NCBI GenBank assembly: GCA_963920575.1
Contig: OY986967.1
Location: 8,798,061 to 8,862,060, forward strand
Source of the DNA: Narthecium ossifragum
Taxonomy: Eukaryota; Streptophyta; Magnoliopsida; Dioscoreales; Nartheciaceae
Direction of reading: 5' to 3'
Length of the DNA: 64,000 nt
Part shown: positions 20,498-30,620 of the stretch, in pieces
Layout: each line of letters begins with the position of its first letter
How positions within the stretch are numbered: the first letter of the stretch is position 1
Notes under the pieces: model-generated
Seen by the model: only the letters and a program-made list of their open reading frames with translations
What the model was told of the DNA's origin: nothing
Database searches by the model: none
Position numbers and translations under genes: made by a program

Positions 20498-22983
20498 TCC
20501 CTCCTCCCTTCGAAATTGGCCTTGTCCTCAAGGCCTAAATGTGATGAGGAAAGAGGGCTCTTCTCTTCTCTAACCGGAGTGATGTGGCTGGACCGCAACT
20601 GTTGCTCTGTACTCGGCGGTGAGAATCCCGGTCTGGCCCATGGTGGATCTAATGGTAACTGGGCCATTGAATCAGGGGGCCATGCAGCTGGTGAGAACCC
20701 TGGTCGCACCCATGGTGGATCGGGTTGTAACCGGATCGGTGAATCAAAGAGCCATGCTGCCGGTCTAGAAGGAGGAGGCTGAAACTTAGGTGGATCTGGC
20801 GGCCTCTGGAACTCCAAGAAGTAGAGGGCGGCTGTAGATTGACGATGGGGCCACCTCAAGTGCTGGTGTCCTAGGTCAAAGACTCGGTCGACCTGAATCA
20901 AATCCTTCCAAGATGGAAGTAGACCCAAGACAGCGGCTGGATACAGTCGTGCCGAGGACGGAGCATCCGGGGGACGATCTGATGGTTCAGGTGGCTCCAA
21001 GCATGGGATCTTCAATGGTTCTCCTGGATCATCCTCGTCACGTCCCATGAGTAGTGTCACCCATGACCATAGGATGGGATCTGATCTCCATGGCCTGGTC
21101 GGATGTGCAGGGTCTTGGCTTGATTCTGAGTCAAGCTCGCTTTGGCCCAGTCTGAAGTGAAGTCGGCTGGGCCACGCTTCTGCTGCACTATTTGGATCTT
21201 GATCAGGTTTAGTTTGACTGAGCTTGATGGAGCTTGGCTGGGTGCAATCAGATCTAGCCGGATTGATTCTGGCTGCATCCAATTGAGTATGACTTAGCTT
21301 GGTCTGATCTGAGCTTGGTCGGATCTGGTTGGTGTAACCAAACCTGGTTGTGCTTGGATGGAATCTGACCAAGTCTTGTAAGCTGCAATCTGACTCGACC
21401 AATTGTAGGTGATGGAGTCGGAGTTTGATCAGGTTCAAACCGTAGTGATTTGATTTGATCTGATCAGATAGCTGAGTGGCTCTGGCAACTGAGAGGGAAC
21501 TGAACTTGGTCGCCGGTAAGGGATGTTCATCAGGGTTTGGATCCCATGGAGAAGGGGGGATGAGAGGATGGGGGTTCGACCCAATGGGGTGAATCTGGAT
21601 GGGTGTCGGTTCTGGTGGTTGGGGTTTGGAGCCGGGCTTGGTAATGTCGAGGAAGGTGTCAGGAGGTTTAGGGGACGGCCTTTGTTGCCCCAAAAGATCC
21701 TTCAATGGGTTGTAGGAGGAGGTTAGGGTAGTAGTCTTGGGCAGAGGTAGACCGTGACTTCTTTGAGGTTTGTCGCCGGAGTGGGGAAAGATGGAGTTGG
21801 GAGCCAGCAGGTTGGTACATGGAATGGCTATGGGTGGAGAGGTTGGGTGGCTATGAGGAGGACCTTGGGGAAGGTTACATGGCGTAGGGAGGGCTTTAAC
21901 TAAGGTGTGGTTGGCTGCTATTGAGGAATTGCTGGTAGTGGGAAGGTAGGGTTTGGATGAAAGGAAAGAAGAAGATGATGATGATAGGGTGCTGACTGGG
22001 CTGAGATGTGGGGCGAGATATGGTTGAGGTGGTGAAGCGGGGTAAGGGGGCAGCGGGTGTTGTTCATGGTTTGGGTCATGGGGCAGCTCGTGGGTAGGGG
22101 GAGTATGAGGAGTCCTAATCCAGGTAGAGCTAGGTTTAGGTACTGCAATCCAAGTTGTAGCTAGAATGGGATTTTGGCTGGAAATCTGAACTCTGGTAGG
22201 GCTTGACTGATTTGTAGGAGAATATCGTTGGATCATTGCTTCCCATTGTTCTACTGAAGGGTAAGGCAAAGGGATCCAACTCTGGACAACTTCCTTCCAT
22301 TGTTCAGCCGTAGGGTAAGTCGTACTTCGAGTTTGACTAGGATTCCTAGTTGGAGTAGGATTTGCAATCCTAGTTCCAGTAGGATCTTGAGTCCAAGTCG
22401 TACTCTGAGTTTGACTCGAATTCCTAGTTGGAGTAGGATTTGTAATCCTAGTTCCAGTAGGATTTGGAGTCCAAGTTGTACTCAAGTAGCCATTGGTGTT
22501 TGTAGGTTTGGGTTGGTTGTAGGGAGTAGGTAATGGCTGATACAGTGGTGATGGATTGTAGGGAAGACTAGGGTTGTACGGTGTGTAGGGAGGTGGCATA
22601 GGCTGCTGGTATGGAGGCTGGGCATGGGCCGGGTATAGGGGCTCACGGTTTGGATAATGGGTCGGTGTATAGGCAGGTAAGGTGTGAGGTGAACAATAAT
22701 AGGATTGTGGAAGCATTGGGTTGTAGGCTGCATAGGGTGGAGGTTGGTTAGGGTTCTGTAGGGATGATGATGGGGGTAAGGGATGATGATGTGGAAGAGG
22801 GATTCGACTAGGTATAGGAGTAGGTCTGGTCGGATGAACAGTGATCCGTGTAGGGTTTGAGCAATTCACGGTATAACTAGGGTTTTGGCCAGGTACTCTT
22901 CCTGCCATGTGGACTCCTTCGGAAGGATTCGGGAGGGCACAGGTAAGAGGAAAGAGCTCTGATACCAAGTTGATACGATGCAC
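20362..22983 (-). CDS. Proline-rich ORF of LARD A, unknown function
   Basis: One uninterrupted 873-codon frame. The first ATG is inside the 5' LTR; the ATG at 22908 (MAGRVPGQNPS), just past the primer site, is the more natural start (848 codons). Residues about 30-170 are Pro/Tyr/Asn-rich (PPPYTPYNPSLPYNPS). Residues about 170-270 hold two to three repeats of NPTGTRITNPTPTRN-type modules and a doubled YP-EQW element (TAEQWKEVVQSW and SVEQWEAMIQRY). The rest is Pro/Ser-rich with DPPWVRPGFSPAAWP and DPPWARPGFSPP repeats. The end reads through the polypurine tract (LGLEDKANFEGRRDD) into the 3' LTR. No zinc knuckle or pol motif is seen. It could be a rapidly evolving gag-like or captured protein; LARD B preserves parts of the same frame. 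Confidence 0.6.
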   Translation of the reverse strand: MHRINLVSELFPLTCALPNPSEGVHMAGRVPGQNPSYTVNCSNPTRITVHPTRPTPIPSRIPLPHHHPLPPSSSLQNPNQPPPYAAYNPMLPQSYYCSPHTLPAYTPTHYPNREPLYPAHAQPPYQQPMPPPYTPYNPSLPYNPSPLYQPLPTPYNQPKPTNTNGYLSTTWTPNPTGTRITNPTPTRNSSQTQSTTWTQDPTGTRIANPTPTRNPSQTRSTTYPTAEQWKEVVQSWIPLPYPSVEQWEAMIQRYSPTNQSSPTRVQISSQNPILATTWIAVPKPSSTWIRTPHTPPTHELPHDPNHEQHPLPPYPASPPQPYLAPHLSPVSTLSSSSSSFLSSKPYLPTTSNSSIAANHTLVKALPTPCNLPQGPPHSHPTSPPIAIPCTNLLAPNSIFPHSGDKPQRSHGLPLPKTTTLTSSYNPLKDLLGQQRPSPKPPDTFLDITKPGSKPQPPEPTPIQIHPIGSNPHPLIPPSPWDPNPDEHPLPATKFSSLSVARATQLSDQIKSNHYGLNLIKLRLHHLQLVESDCSLQDLVRFHPSTTRFGYTNQIRPSSDQTKLSHTQLDAARINPARSDCTQPSSIKLSQTKPDQDPNSAAEAWPSRLHFRLGQSELDSESSQDPAHPTRPWRSDPILWSWVTLLMGRDEDDPGEPLKIPCLEPPEPSDRPPDAPSSARLYPAAVLGLLPSWKDLIQVDRVFDLGHQHLRWPHRQSTAALYFLEFQRPPDPPKFQPPPSRPAAWLFDSPIRLQPDPPWVRPGFSPAAWPPDSMAQLPLDPPWARPGFSPPSTEQQLRSSHITPVREEKSPLSSSHLGLEDKANFEGRRDDTRSNRAIPRRDPRPCLDGPTPRSWLHPSPFGHSKLSRPKESYS
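20498..20512 (-). other. LARD A polypurine tract
   Basis: Minus strand CGAAGGGAGGAGGGA directly before the 3' LTR start, inside the last codons of the long ORF. Confidence 0.8.
22953..22969 (-). other. LARD A primer binding site (initiator-Met tRNA)
   Basis: Minus strand TTGGTATCAGAGC just after the 5' LTR; TGGTATCAGAGC is the standard complement of the plant initiator-methionine tRNA 3' end. The same text is at 51224-51233 in LARD B. Confidence 0.88.
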
Positions 22984-23847
22984 CTTCTCAAGGGCTTTCG
23001 TACCGGGTCTCTTGCCTTATCTCAGATCCTCTTTAGCCAAATCTATGGCTAGGTCGAGAGATACCTTTAGGGTTTTAGGAGAAGGACCCTAGGTATTCGA
23101 CGAGGAAGGCGAAGACTAGAGGAGGAGATGGATGAGAAGAGGGATGCCTTGCAGCTCCTCTAGGGTTGGCTGGCTTCTCTTGGAGATCCAAGCCTTGGAG
23201 AACGTGGTGGAGGGAAGCACGGCAGCCAAGGGGACGCCGGGGACTTGGGGTTGGACGGCGGAGGTGGTTGGTAGCGGTGGTGGTGGTGGCGAAGGAGTGG
23301 ACGGCAGCGGAGAAGGAGACCGGTGATGGAGGAGGACCGGCTGTAGAGAGAGATGAAGGTGGCTGGTGGATTATGAGGAAACTAAGTTACAGCTACTCCT
23401 ATATTACTTCTACTCCTAGGATTTATCTCTACTAAATAATAACTCTCATAAATTCGTCCATGCATAATTACAAGCTATGGAGGTCCTTTTATAGAGGCCT
23501 CAAGAGAGTTCTACTACAACTAGAGAACTACCTTGCTTTAATCAGCAAGTAACCATACTTTCCTACTAAGACTCAATCATAACTCAAACTTCCTGATTAC
23601 TAGGACTCTTAATAGGAACTAATAAAGCAAATCATAAACTGAACTCAAACTAGGAAACTGACTCAATCAAGATAACTACTAACTAGGAAATCATCTAAGT
23701 AAGCAAACCAGCTAGGAATAGGATTCCTTTGGCCGGCTGAGCTTAGAACGCCCAAAGGGACTTGGGTGCAGCCAACTCCTTGGCGTGGGCCCATCCAAGC
23801 AAGGACGTGGGTCCCTTCTTGGAATGGCTCGGTTCGACATTGTATCA
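22971..23847 (-). mobile_element. LARD A 5' LTR
   Basis: 877 bases, about 98-99 percent identical by eye to the 3' LTR (for example ACATTGTATCA versus ACCTCGTATCA at the end). TATA box on the minus strand at 23485-23496. Confidence 0.93.
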
Positions 23848-24983
23848 AGTTTATACATCATACTCCCGTAGGAGACTAACTATAACAAAAGTGTAGAAGG
23901 GATCACCGGTCCTCAAACCCCGCCAGACGCTGCCGCGCCACCAAACACCTGCCCGGTAGGGGTCACAGAAGAAGAGCTGGCGCCTACACCTGCAAAACGC
24001 AGCCCAGGTAGGAGTGAGCATAAAGCTCAGTAGGGTTCTACACTACGTCACACAGAAGGAAGGGGGAAACGCAACAGTGTCGCCCTCAAGCCAGACTCGA
24101 GTGTGCTACAGAGGGCCCCATAACCCCCCACCGGTGATCTCTAGGCATATCCAACCATGGTCACCCTAACGAACTGGGCCCATCCTGGATACACCTAGTG
24201 TCGCAGAGTGCCAGCTGTGGTCACCCAACTCGCCATGGGCCCACACTGATCCCCTACTGGCAGGAACGGACACTGCCCAAACAAAAAGACCCGCCACCGG
24301 TGGCATCGTCAACACCTGACTTAAAGCCGACACGACTTCTATAATCATCAAGCAACATGTGTACCAGTCATCTAAGCCTATCATCAAGTTTGACTGGACA
24401 CCACAATTTGAACCAAGTCCTAACTACCCAACCCCGGTCCTAGGGCTAAATCCGAGCTTCCAGCCTCGGGACGGCGATCCACAAATCACCCACGCCCTAA
24501 CCTTATGCAACTAATGCACAAAAGGGAATGCATGCTATGAACATACACAAGCAAGATAAATAAGAATGCAACAGTATGACAAGGCAACATATAAGTCCAA
24601 CAGGATCGCTGCAGCGGTACTACCAACCGCTGCCAGCCGATCCGCAGCGGGTCCCGGCATTACGACGGTACCACGACCGTCAACCGCGGACTCCTGCAAC
24701 GGGAAGCAACCCCGAAAACTTCGATGAACAAAAGAAAATATAATATTATAATCCAGCATAAAATATTATATTTAAAACACCAAAGATTCCCTACATGGCA
24801 GCTAGTTGGCCTGTCGATCCGGACGTCCAAACAACGTCGGATTTATGATCCAACCTAGATTCCAGTAGGTCTACATGCTGGGATCAACATATCCAAAATC
24901 CATGATCATCCAACGGTTGGATTAATGGGAAAACATTAATCAAAACAGCTAATCAAAACTCCATAAAACACCATCAGCCAACT

Positions 24984-25090
24984 TGGGATCGATCCGGAAC
25001 AATTTGGATCGATCCAAAGGTTCATACCAACCCATAAAACGCCATCAGTCAGCTTGGGATCGATCCGGAATAATTTGGATCGATCCAACG
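24984..25090. repeat. TCGA-core array, TTGGATCGATCCAA type
   Basis: Four sites in two near-duplicate pairs: GGGATCGATCCGGAA then TTTGGATCGATCCAA, repeated about 65 bases later. A further cluster in the same LTR lies at 25850-25950 (TGGATCGATCCAAGG, ATGGATCGATCCGAA, TTCGATCGATCGCTCC). The flank differs from other Tekay copies. Confidence 0.85.
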
Positions 25091-26190
25091 CTTCATACCA
25101 GCTTAAGATCAGCCTCGTCGCAGGCAACGAGAAAAATCACCAAAATCCGTAGGAAAATCGGAAAAATACGAATTAAGATGGAATGGAAAGCTAACGAAGA
25201 GATCTACAACTATCATGTTTATTAAAAGCCAAGATCATACACGTACACGCCGGAAAACTTGCCGCAAGCCGGCTGTTCTTCAAGAAAAGCAGAAAACCGG
25301 AAAATCCGAGATTAATCATGCATAAATCCTACTCAAATCTCAACCAAAGATCATGAAGCTTATATCAGTAATTCTAACATACAAGATGCATCCAACAACA
25401 CAATTTCATCAAGATCTAACGGCTAGATCTAACTAAACCCAATAACTAACTCATGTAGGTAGAACACCTACCGGACTGCGCATTCCTCGGTTGATCCCTC
25501 GCAAACCAGCCACCAAAGAGGTTCCAAACCACACCAGGAGCCTTCCTCTCGTTGCCACAAATCCAACAAGCTTTAGAACGTCCAAAACGGTGGCCGGAGG
25601 AGGGAGAACGGAGGAGATGAAGGTGGGCTGCCGGAAGAAAAACAGAGCAAACCAGAACCGGGAAGAAGAGAGAAAGAATGGAGAAGAAGAGAAGGAAGAA
25701 GAAGAAGAGAAGAGAAGGAGAAGGTAGGGGAAGGTCGGGGAAGGTGGGGAAAAAGGGAAGGAGAGGTCCTCTCCTCTGACAAGGGAGGACGACGGCCACG
25801 ACGGCCGTCTTCTCCAAGCGCAACTGCCCAACCTGCTCTGCTACAGTGCCTGGATCGATCCAAGGCCAACATGGATCGATCCGAACGGGTCAAAAACCCA
25901 CCAACTCGCTCACGAGTTCGATCGATCGCTCCTTGGAGCGACCGATCGCTCAAGGGCCGTAAGCTGCCCAAAAGCAAGCTTCAGCGCGTCCGAGCTGGGA
26001 TCTTCCGATTCCGGGTCTACCTAACCATTCTAATCAAGCACTAACACAAACAAGGTCAGTGTGTGCACACACGAGTGTGAAACAAACCAACAAGGTGCAA
26101 TTTACCAAATTGCTCTTGCGGTCCACAACGAGCCACAGGCCCGACCCGGGCGGTCGACCCAGGAATAGAGGGACAGGTCCTCATAGGGAA

Positions 26191-26306
26191 GGACCTTTTG
26201 TAGTCCAAGAGGTCTACACGAGTGGTGCTTACAAGATCACTTCGCCAGATGGTGAATATGCCCCACCACCTGTGAACGGCAAATTCTTGAAGCGCTATTA
26301 TTCTTG
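26191..26306 (+). pseudogene. Tat pol last segment after the insertion
   Basis: Continues integrase directly from 19409 across the target duplication: GPFVVQEVYTSGAYKITSPD, then VNGKFLKRYYS and a stop at 26304-26306. This is the normal end of Tat pol and shows that the Tekay insertion alone split the gene here. Confidence 0.9.
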
Positions 26307-26950
26307 AATGTATCATGCTCCAAGCTTCAAGAGCCTAAACTGATAGCACAAGTAAAATATATTTTACACATATCATGCTCCAAGCTTTACGAGCATAAAC
26401 TGCAAGCAATCATACTCCAAGCCATACGAGTATAAATTGTCGGCAAAACACAAATTTGAATGTATCATGCTCCAAGCTTCAAGAGCCTAAACTGATAGCA
26501 CAAGTAAAATATATTTTACACATATCATGCTCCAAGCTTTACGAGCATAAACTGCAAGCAATCATACTCCAAGCCATACGAGTATAAACTGTCGGCAAAA
26601 CACAAATTTGAATGTATCATGCTCCAAGCTTCAAGAGCCTAAACTGATAGCACAAGTAAAATATATTTTACACATATCATGCTCCAAGCTTTACGAGCAT
26701 AAACTGCAAGCAATCATACTCCAAGGCATATGAGTATAAACTGTCGGCAAAACACAAATTTGAATGTATCATGCTCCAAGCTTCAAGAGCCTAAACTGAT
26801 AGCACAAGTAAAATATATTTTACATATATCATGCTCCAAGCTTTACGAGTCTAAACTGCAAGCAATCATACTCCAAGCCATACGAGTATAAACTGTCGGC
26901 AAAACGCAAATTTGAATATATCATACTCCAAGCTTCATGAGCCTAAATTT
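26306..26950 (+). repeat. 152-bp tandem repeat starting at the pol stop codon
   Basis: Units start at 26306, 26458, 26610, 26762 and 26914 (partial), exactly 152 bases apart and nearly identical. Each unit contains three related sub-repeats built on ATCATGCTCCAAGCTT...GAG...TAAACT, so the array has a two-level structure. Bases 26951-27300 hold degenerate sub-repeats and A-rich runs. Confidence 0.95.
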
Positions 26951-27413
26951 CAAGCAAAGCCAAGTTGAATTCATACTTGCCATGTCAAATTGGGTCAAGT
27001 GCCCAACAACATGCTAAAAGCAAATGAAATAGCTTCAAGTTTCTCATTTGTGAAGCAAACTCATGTCATGGTAGCAACAAGCACACATATACCAAACGAC
27101 ATACTTTGTTGATTGATTATTTGAAAAAAAAAAACAACAAAAAATAAAGAATGGGATTTGTATTCATCAAATATAAATTTCTAACAGTCTGCAAGTAAAA
27201 AAAAGGGAGGTTCATACTATATGAGTATGAGTTGGACAAATGCTAAAAAAAAAAAAGAAGCAAGAGAAAAAAAAAAGAGAGAAGGAAGAAGAAGAGATCC
27301 TTATGACCCCATCTCTCTAAAGTCCAAAAAATATCAGCTACCTCGGCATGAAGGTTGTTAACCCTGCTAGTCTCCTGAAGGGCAAGCAAAGAATCAGCGG
27401 CAGCGTCATGGTT

Positions 27414-28284
27414 TCATTGCAACTCCTCAAGTCTGGACGAATATGCTAACTCGTCGGCCTCCAAAGATGTAGCCTTCTCTCTGAGGGTCTCTAACAGCTG
27501 CTCCTTCTCTTGCAAACTCGCCCTAAGTGCAACAGCCTCAACCTCTTCCTCATTTACCTTTTGGAGAAGACTCTGGCGGTTCTTGGACACCTCAGCCTTC
27601 TGGGATTCAGTTACCACCAACTGATCAGAAACTGTACAAATAGTGCTCTCATATTGACGAGACGCTTCGACCTCCTTGAGAGACTCTAAACGGTAAAAGG
27701 AAGCCCGAGACGAAAGCAGCTGTAAGGTCTGGCTCAATGAGACCGACCCGAAGTCTTGCCTAGGTAAGAACTTGAGTAACTCTCTGATATGTTCATCCAA
27801 AGCATCCGAGTCAAGACATGTCCTCAGTATAGGGAGAAAAGCCTCCAACATCCTCCTCTCTGACTCCATCGAAATACGGATCAAAGATGAACGACATGAA
27901 TCCAAATCAATAATGGGGGCAGCAGCTGCTAGTTGAACAACTTCACGAGGGCTCGCGCCGTCAATAACCTGTTCTGCAGCTACTGGGGTATTTGTGATCT
28001 GAAGCCCTGCATCAACAGACGGCTGCGACCCTGGCATCCCTGCGAGATCAGGAAAAATATCCTCAAGGGCACCTATTATTTCTTCTTCGGAAAATGGAGG
28101 TGCATGATTGGCAAATAGAAGGTCATCCAAGGCACCTGTGTTAATTTCATCAGCAAGGCTGCAAGTCTCTGCAATCTCAGGAGTCATGATCTTCTGCCTC
28201 TTAGAATCCAAAGGTCTGCTCTCTGGAGGTCTAGCATTCCGAAGACCCGGCTTCTTTGGTATATTGCCTTTAACCTGTCAAGGC
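27414..28284 (-). CDS. Antisense ORF of the Tat element, coiled-coil protein
   Basis: The minus-strand frame is open from about 28284 to a TGA at 27414. The region after an AG acceptor-like site at about 28283 reads GNIPKKPGLRNARP, then DSKRQKIM. The N-terminal half is acidic (EEEIIGALEDIFPDLAG). The last 90 residues are a long coiled coil (EKEQLLETLREKATSLEADE). After the TGA the same frame continues about 40 residues (NHDAAADSLLALQETS...), so the TGA is probably a mutation. No ATG opens this exon; an upstream ATG near 29976 (MASERGEIDISKPR) ends at a GT donor, but its phase does not fit this exon directly. Antisense ORFs between pol and the 3' LTR are known in Tat elements; function is unknown. 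Confidence 0.55.
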
Positions 28285-28296
28285 AAAATAACATGC

Positions 28297-28300
<4 letters not shown>

Positions 28301-28347
<47 letters not shown>
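28301..28347. repeat. (TA)n microsatellite
   Basis: About 23 uninterrupted TA units just upstream of the antisense ORF. Confidence 0.97.
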
Positions 28348-28349
<2 letters not shown>

Positions 28350-28359
28350 GAGGCGGCTT

Positions 28360-29110
28360 GAGAGAAACCCTAAAAGGTTCTCTCCCAAGCCGCCGCCAGC
28401 CCTTTCTCCTCTCACTCCTCCCTCCTCTCATCTTTTTCTCCCTCAGCTCCGACGCCTCACCACGCCGGCGCCGCCGTCTTCCCCAAGCCACAGCCAGCCT
28501 CTTCTCTCCCATCCCTTCTCATCCCCTTCTTGTTCCTCTCGTCTCCTCTTCCTCGGCATGCAGGACAAGAAGCCCGACGCCTCACTTCGCTAGATCCGCC
28601 GTCGTGCCAAGCCCGGATCCGCCGCCGTGCCAAGCCCAAGGATGAGCTCCCCCATCTCCGCCGGCCTCATGCCACCCTTCACCGGATCTTCCAACATGGT
28701 GCCACATCCCGTGCCAAGCTCGACATTGGGTTCCTTCGCCCGATGCCTAGCTCCGCCGCCTCGACATCGAGCTCCTCCTGGACCTCCGTCGAGATCATCA
28801 CCGAGCTCGCACCCCGACATGGATCCTTTCGCCTCGACATCGAGCTCCTCCGGGACCTCCGTCGAGATCATCACCAAACTCCTGGTCCCGACCTCGACCG
28901 ACGCCGAGCACCAGCGCCCGTCCTTGCCGACCTGAAGCCCCCATCCGACGGCTTCATCCTCTCCGACAAGGTCCACACCGAGCTCCAACTTGGGCGACGC
29001 TCCTGCTTCTCCACTCCAGCAAAGATGCGTTCACACCGAGCCCCAAGAGCTCTGGTGTCCTTCCACTTCGGTCGGGTGCTTTCTTCTCCTCACCGACAGA
29101 GTTCTAGCCC
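28360..29110. other. GC-rich segment in Tat 3' region, unknown origin
   Basis: Abrupt change to C-rich sequence between AT-rich neighbours. It holds long open frames on both strands (for example 28530-29132 plus), as expected from GC-rich DNA. A 44-base block (CCTCGACATCGAGCTCCTC start) at 28759 repeats at 28832, period 73. The frames match no family I recognise. It may be captured host sequence or an intron of the antisense transcript. Confidence 0.5.
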
Positions 29111-29139
29111 ATGCTGCTTTGCGCAAGCCTGAAGCAACA

Positions 29140-29745
29140 AATTGCTTCTCGCAGGCAAAATCCCAGAGCAACAAGTTGCTCCTCGTCGGACAAAACTGGG
29201 GGCAATAAGTTGCTCCGCAAAGACCCAAAGCAACAAGTTGCTTGGCAAAATCTGAGAACAGTAAGTTGCTTCTCGTCGGTAAGGCCTGAAGCAACTGAAG
29301 CAACGCAATAAGTTGCTTGCTTTTCGCCAGCAAAACTTCGAAGCAACAAAATAGCAAGGCTCGAAGCAACAAGTTGCTCCTCGATGGCAAGGCCCTCAGC
29401 AACAAATTGCTTCTCGCCGGCAAAAAAAATAAAACTCAGAGAAACAAGTTACTCCTCATCGATAAGGCCTGAAGCACCAAGTTGCTTGCTTCTCGCTGAC
29501 GAAAACATGAAGCAACAAGTTGCTTCTCGTCGATAAAGCCCAAAGCAACAGATTGCTTCTAATCGGCAAGGTCAGCAAATTACATCTCGCTGGTAAGGCC
29601 TCGAAGCAACAAATTGCTTCTCGATGACAAAAGATATGGAGCAACAAGTTACTCCTCGTCGGTAAGGTCTGAAGCAATAAGTTGCGTCGACAAAACTTCG
29701 AAGCAACAAAATAGCAAGGCTCGGAGTAACGAATTGCTCCTCGCC
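29140..29745 (+). repeat. Variable minisatellite with palindromic GCAACAAGTTGC core
   Basis: Some fifteen units of about 30-45 bases follow the pattern AAGCAACAAGTTGCTTCTCG then (T/C)GGCAAGGCCTGAAG, with length and sequence variation. The core GCAACAAGTTGC is nearly self-complementary, so the array could fold into many hairpins. Bases 29780-30620 after it are AT-rich with no gene seen. Confidence 0.88.
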
Positions 29746-30608
29746 ATCAGCCATCCATATTCCCATCCCCATGGGTTATCTTATTTTCCAATGACAGACG
29801 CCAGTCTTACCCGCGACTACTGCAAAATGATAATTCGTAGTGCCACCGCAGCAATCCGGCGACATGTCTGAAAGAAAAGGAGACGGGAGAAGAAAAGCGG
29901 CCTGAAATTTTGATCAACGAAGCATATCATAGAAAAAAAAAAAACCTGGGCTTGGAGATGTCAATCTCCCCACGCTCGGACGCCATCTTCTCCTCAGTCA
30001 ATATTCCTTGGGTCCGGGTCTCATGAACTCCTTGGGTAAACAGTATAAAAATATTATACTGTAGACGTCCTATATATAGGCATAGGATGGAAATTTGATT
30101 TTGAGTAGGATACAATTGCTGTTAGGATTTGAGAGAAAAAAAAAAAGATCTGATTTGGATAAAGATAAGCTTAAATTTAAATCTAACAAGAGTTAGCATG
30201 CTTATCCTAATTTGAAGCCAATCAGATCCTGATCTGAAACAAATCAGATCCTAATTTGAATGGGAGGAGATCATGTCAAATAAAATCCGTACAGCTGCTT
30301 CTTTTGAAGTTGAAATTTCAAAGTTGGAGCTGTGCAACTAATAACCATGCTGAAATTGAAATTGGAATTGAAATCGGATTCAAGCATGATAACCATGCTG
30401 AGCATTCAAAATTTAATTTAAGGGGTTCATATAAACTCCTCATGTAGGTCCAAATTCAAGGATGTCATGGATTCCACGTACTCATCAACGTACAGTCGGA
30501 TTCTAAATTTGACAAAAAAATGTCAACAAATCAAATTAAAAAGGAAACCGCGAGAAATTATTTTCGAGCCCTGCGTGTTTAAATCACACAAGTTTCTCAC
30601 GCAGGCCT

Positions 30609-30620
30609 CGAGGGGGCATC
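30609..30620 (+). other. Tat polypurine tract
   Basis: CGAGGGGGCATC immediately precedes the 3' LTR start at 30621. Confidence 0.8.

Larger units (their letters stand above)
19620..23847 (-). mobile_element. LARD A: complete non-autonomous LTR retrotransposon, TSD AGTTT
   Basis: LTRs at 19620-20497 and 22971-23847 differ at only about a dozen places. Minus-strand order: 5' LTR, primer site TTGGTATCAGAGC, one long ORF, polypurine tract AAGGGAGGAGGGA, 3' LTR. Target duplication AGTTT is exact (19615-19619; 23848-23852). There is no recognisable gag, protease, RT or integrase. A second copy occupies 43846-61700. The small LTR difference makes it one of the youngest layers in the window. Confidence 0.93.
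19415..26185 (-). mobile_element. Tekay solo LTR, TSD GGGAA, split by LARD A
   Basis: Left edge TGTCGCGCCCCGACCCACGA and right edge GGACAGGTCCTCATA are the two ends of one minus-oriented Tekay LTR. GGGAA lies at 19410-19414 and 26186-26190, and the interrupted integrase codons line up across it. Removing LARD A (19620-23847 plus one AGTTT copy) leaves about 2.54 kb, the normal LTR length. The minus-strand start reads TATGAGG, with TA in place of TG. It contains TCGA palindrome clusters and a purine-rich stretch at 25600-25745. Long minus-strand frames at 25446-25977 look incidental. Confidence 0.92.

Noticed and set aside
22953..22969. tRNA-Met fragment
   Set aside because: A primer binding site; no cloverleaf sequence around it.
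20362..22983. Host extensin-like or proline-rich cell-wall gene
   Set aside because: No signal peptide, and the frame sits exactly between primer site and polypurine tract of an LTR element and recurs in a second copy.
25446..25977. Three overlapping minus-strand ORFs of about 130 codons
   Set aside because: They lie in the purine-rich and GC-rich stretch of a Tekay solo LTR; low complexity, not conserved in the other Tekay LTRs.
26306..26950. Regular direct repeats that could suggest a CRISPR-like array
   Set aside because: The genome is a plant's, units are 152 bases with no unique spacers, and the array sits after Tat pol.
28530..29132. 200-codon plus-strand ORF
   Set aside because: GC-rich sequence open in several frames on both strands; no motif. 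Kept only as a GC-rich segment.
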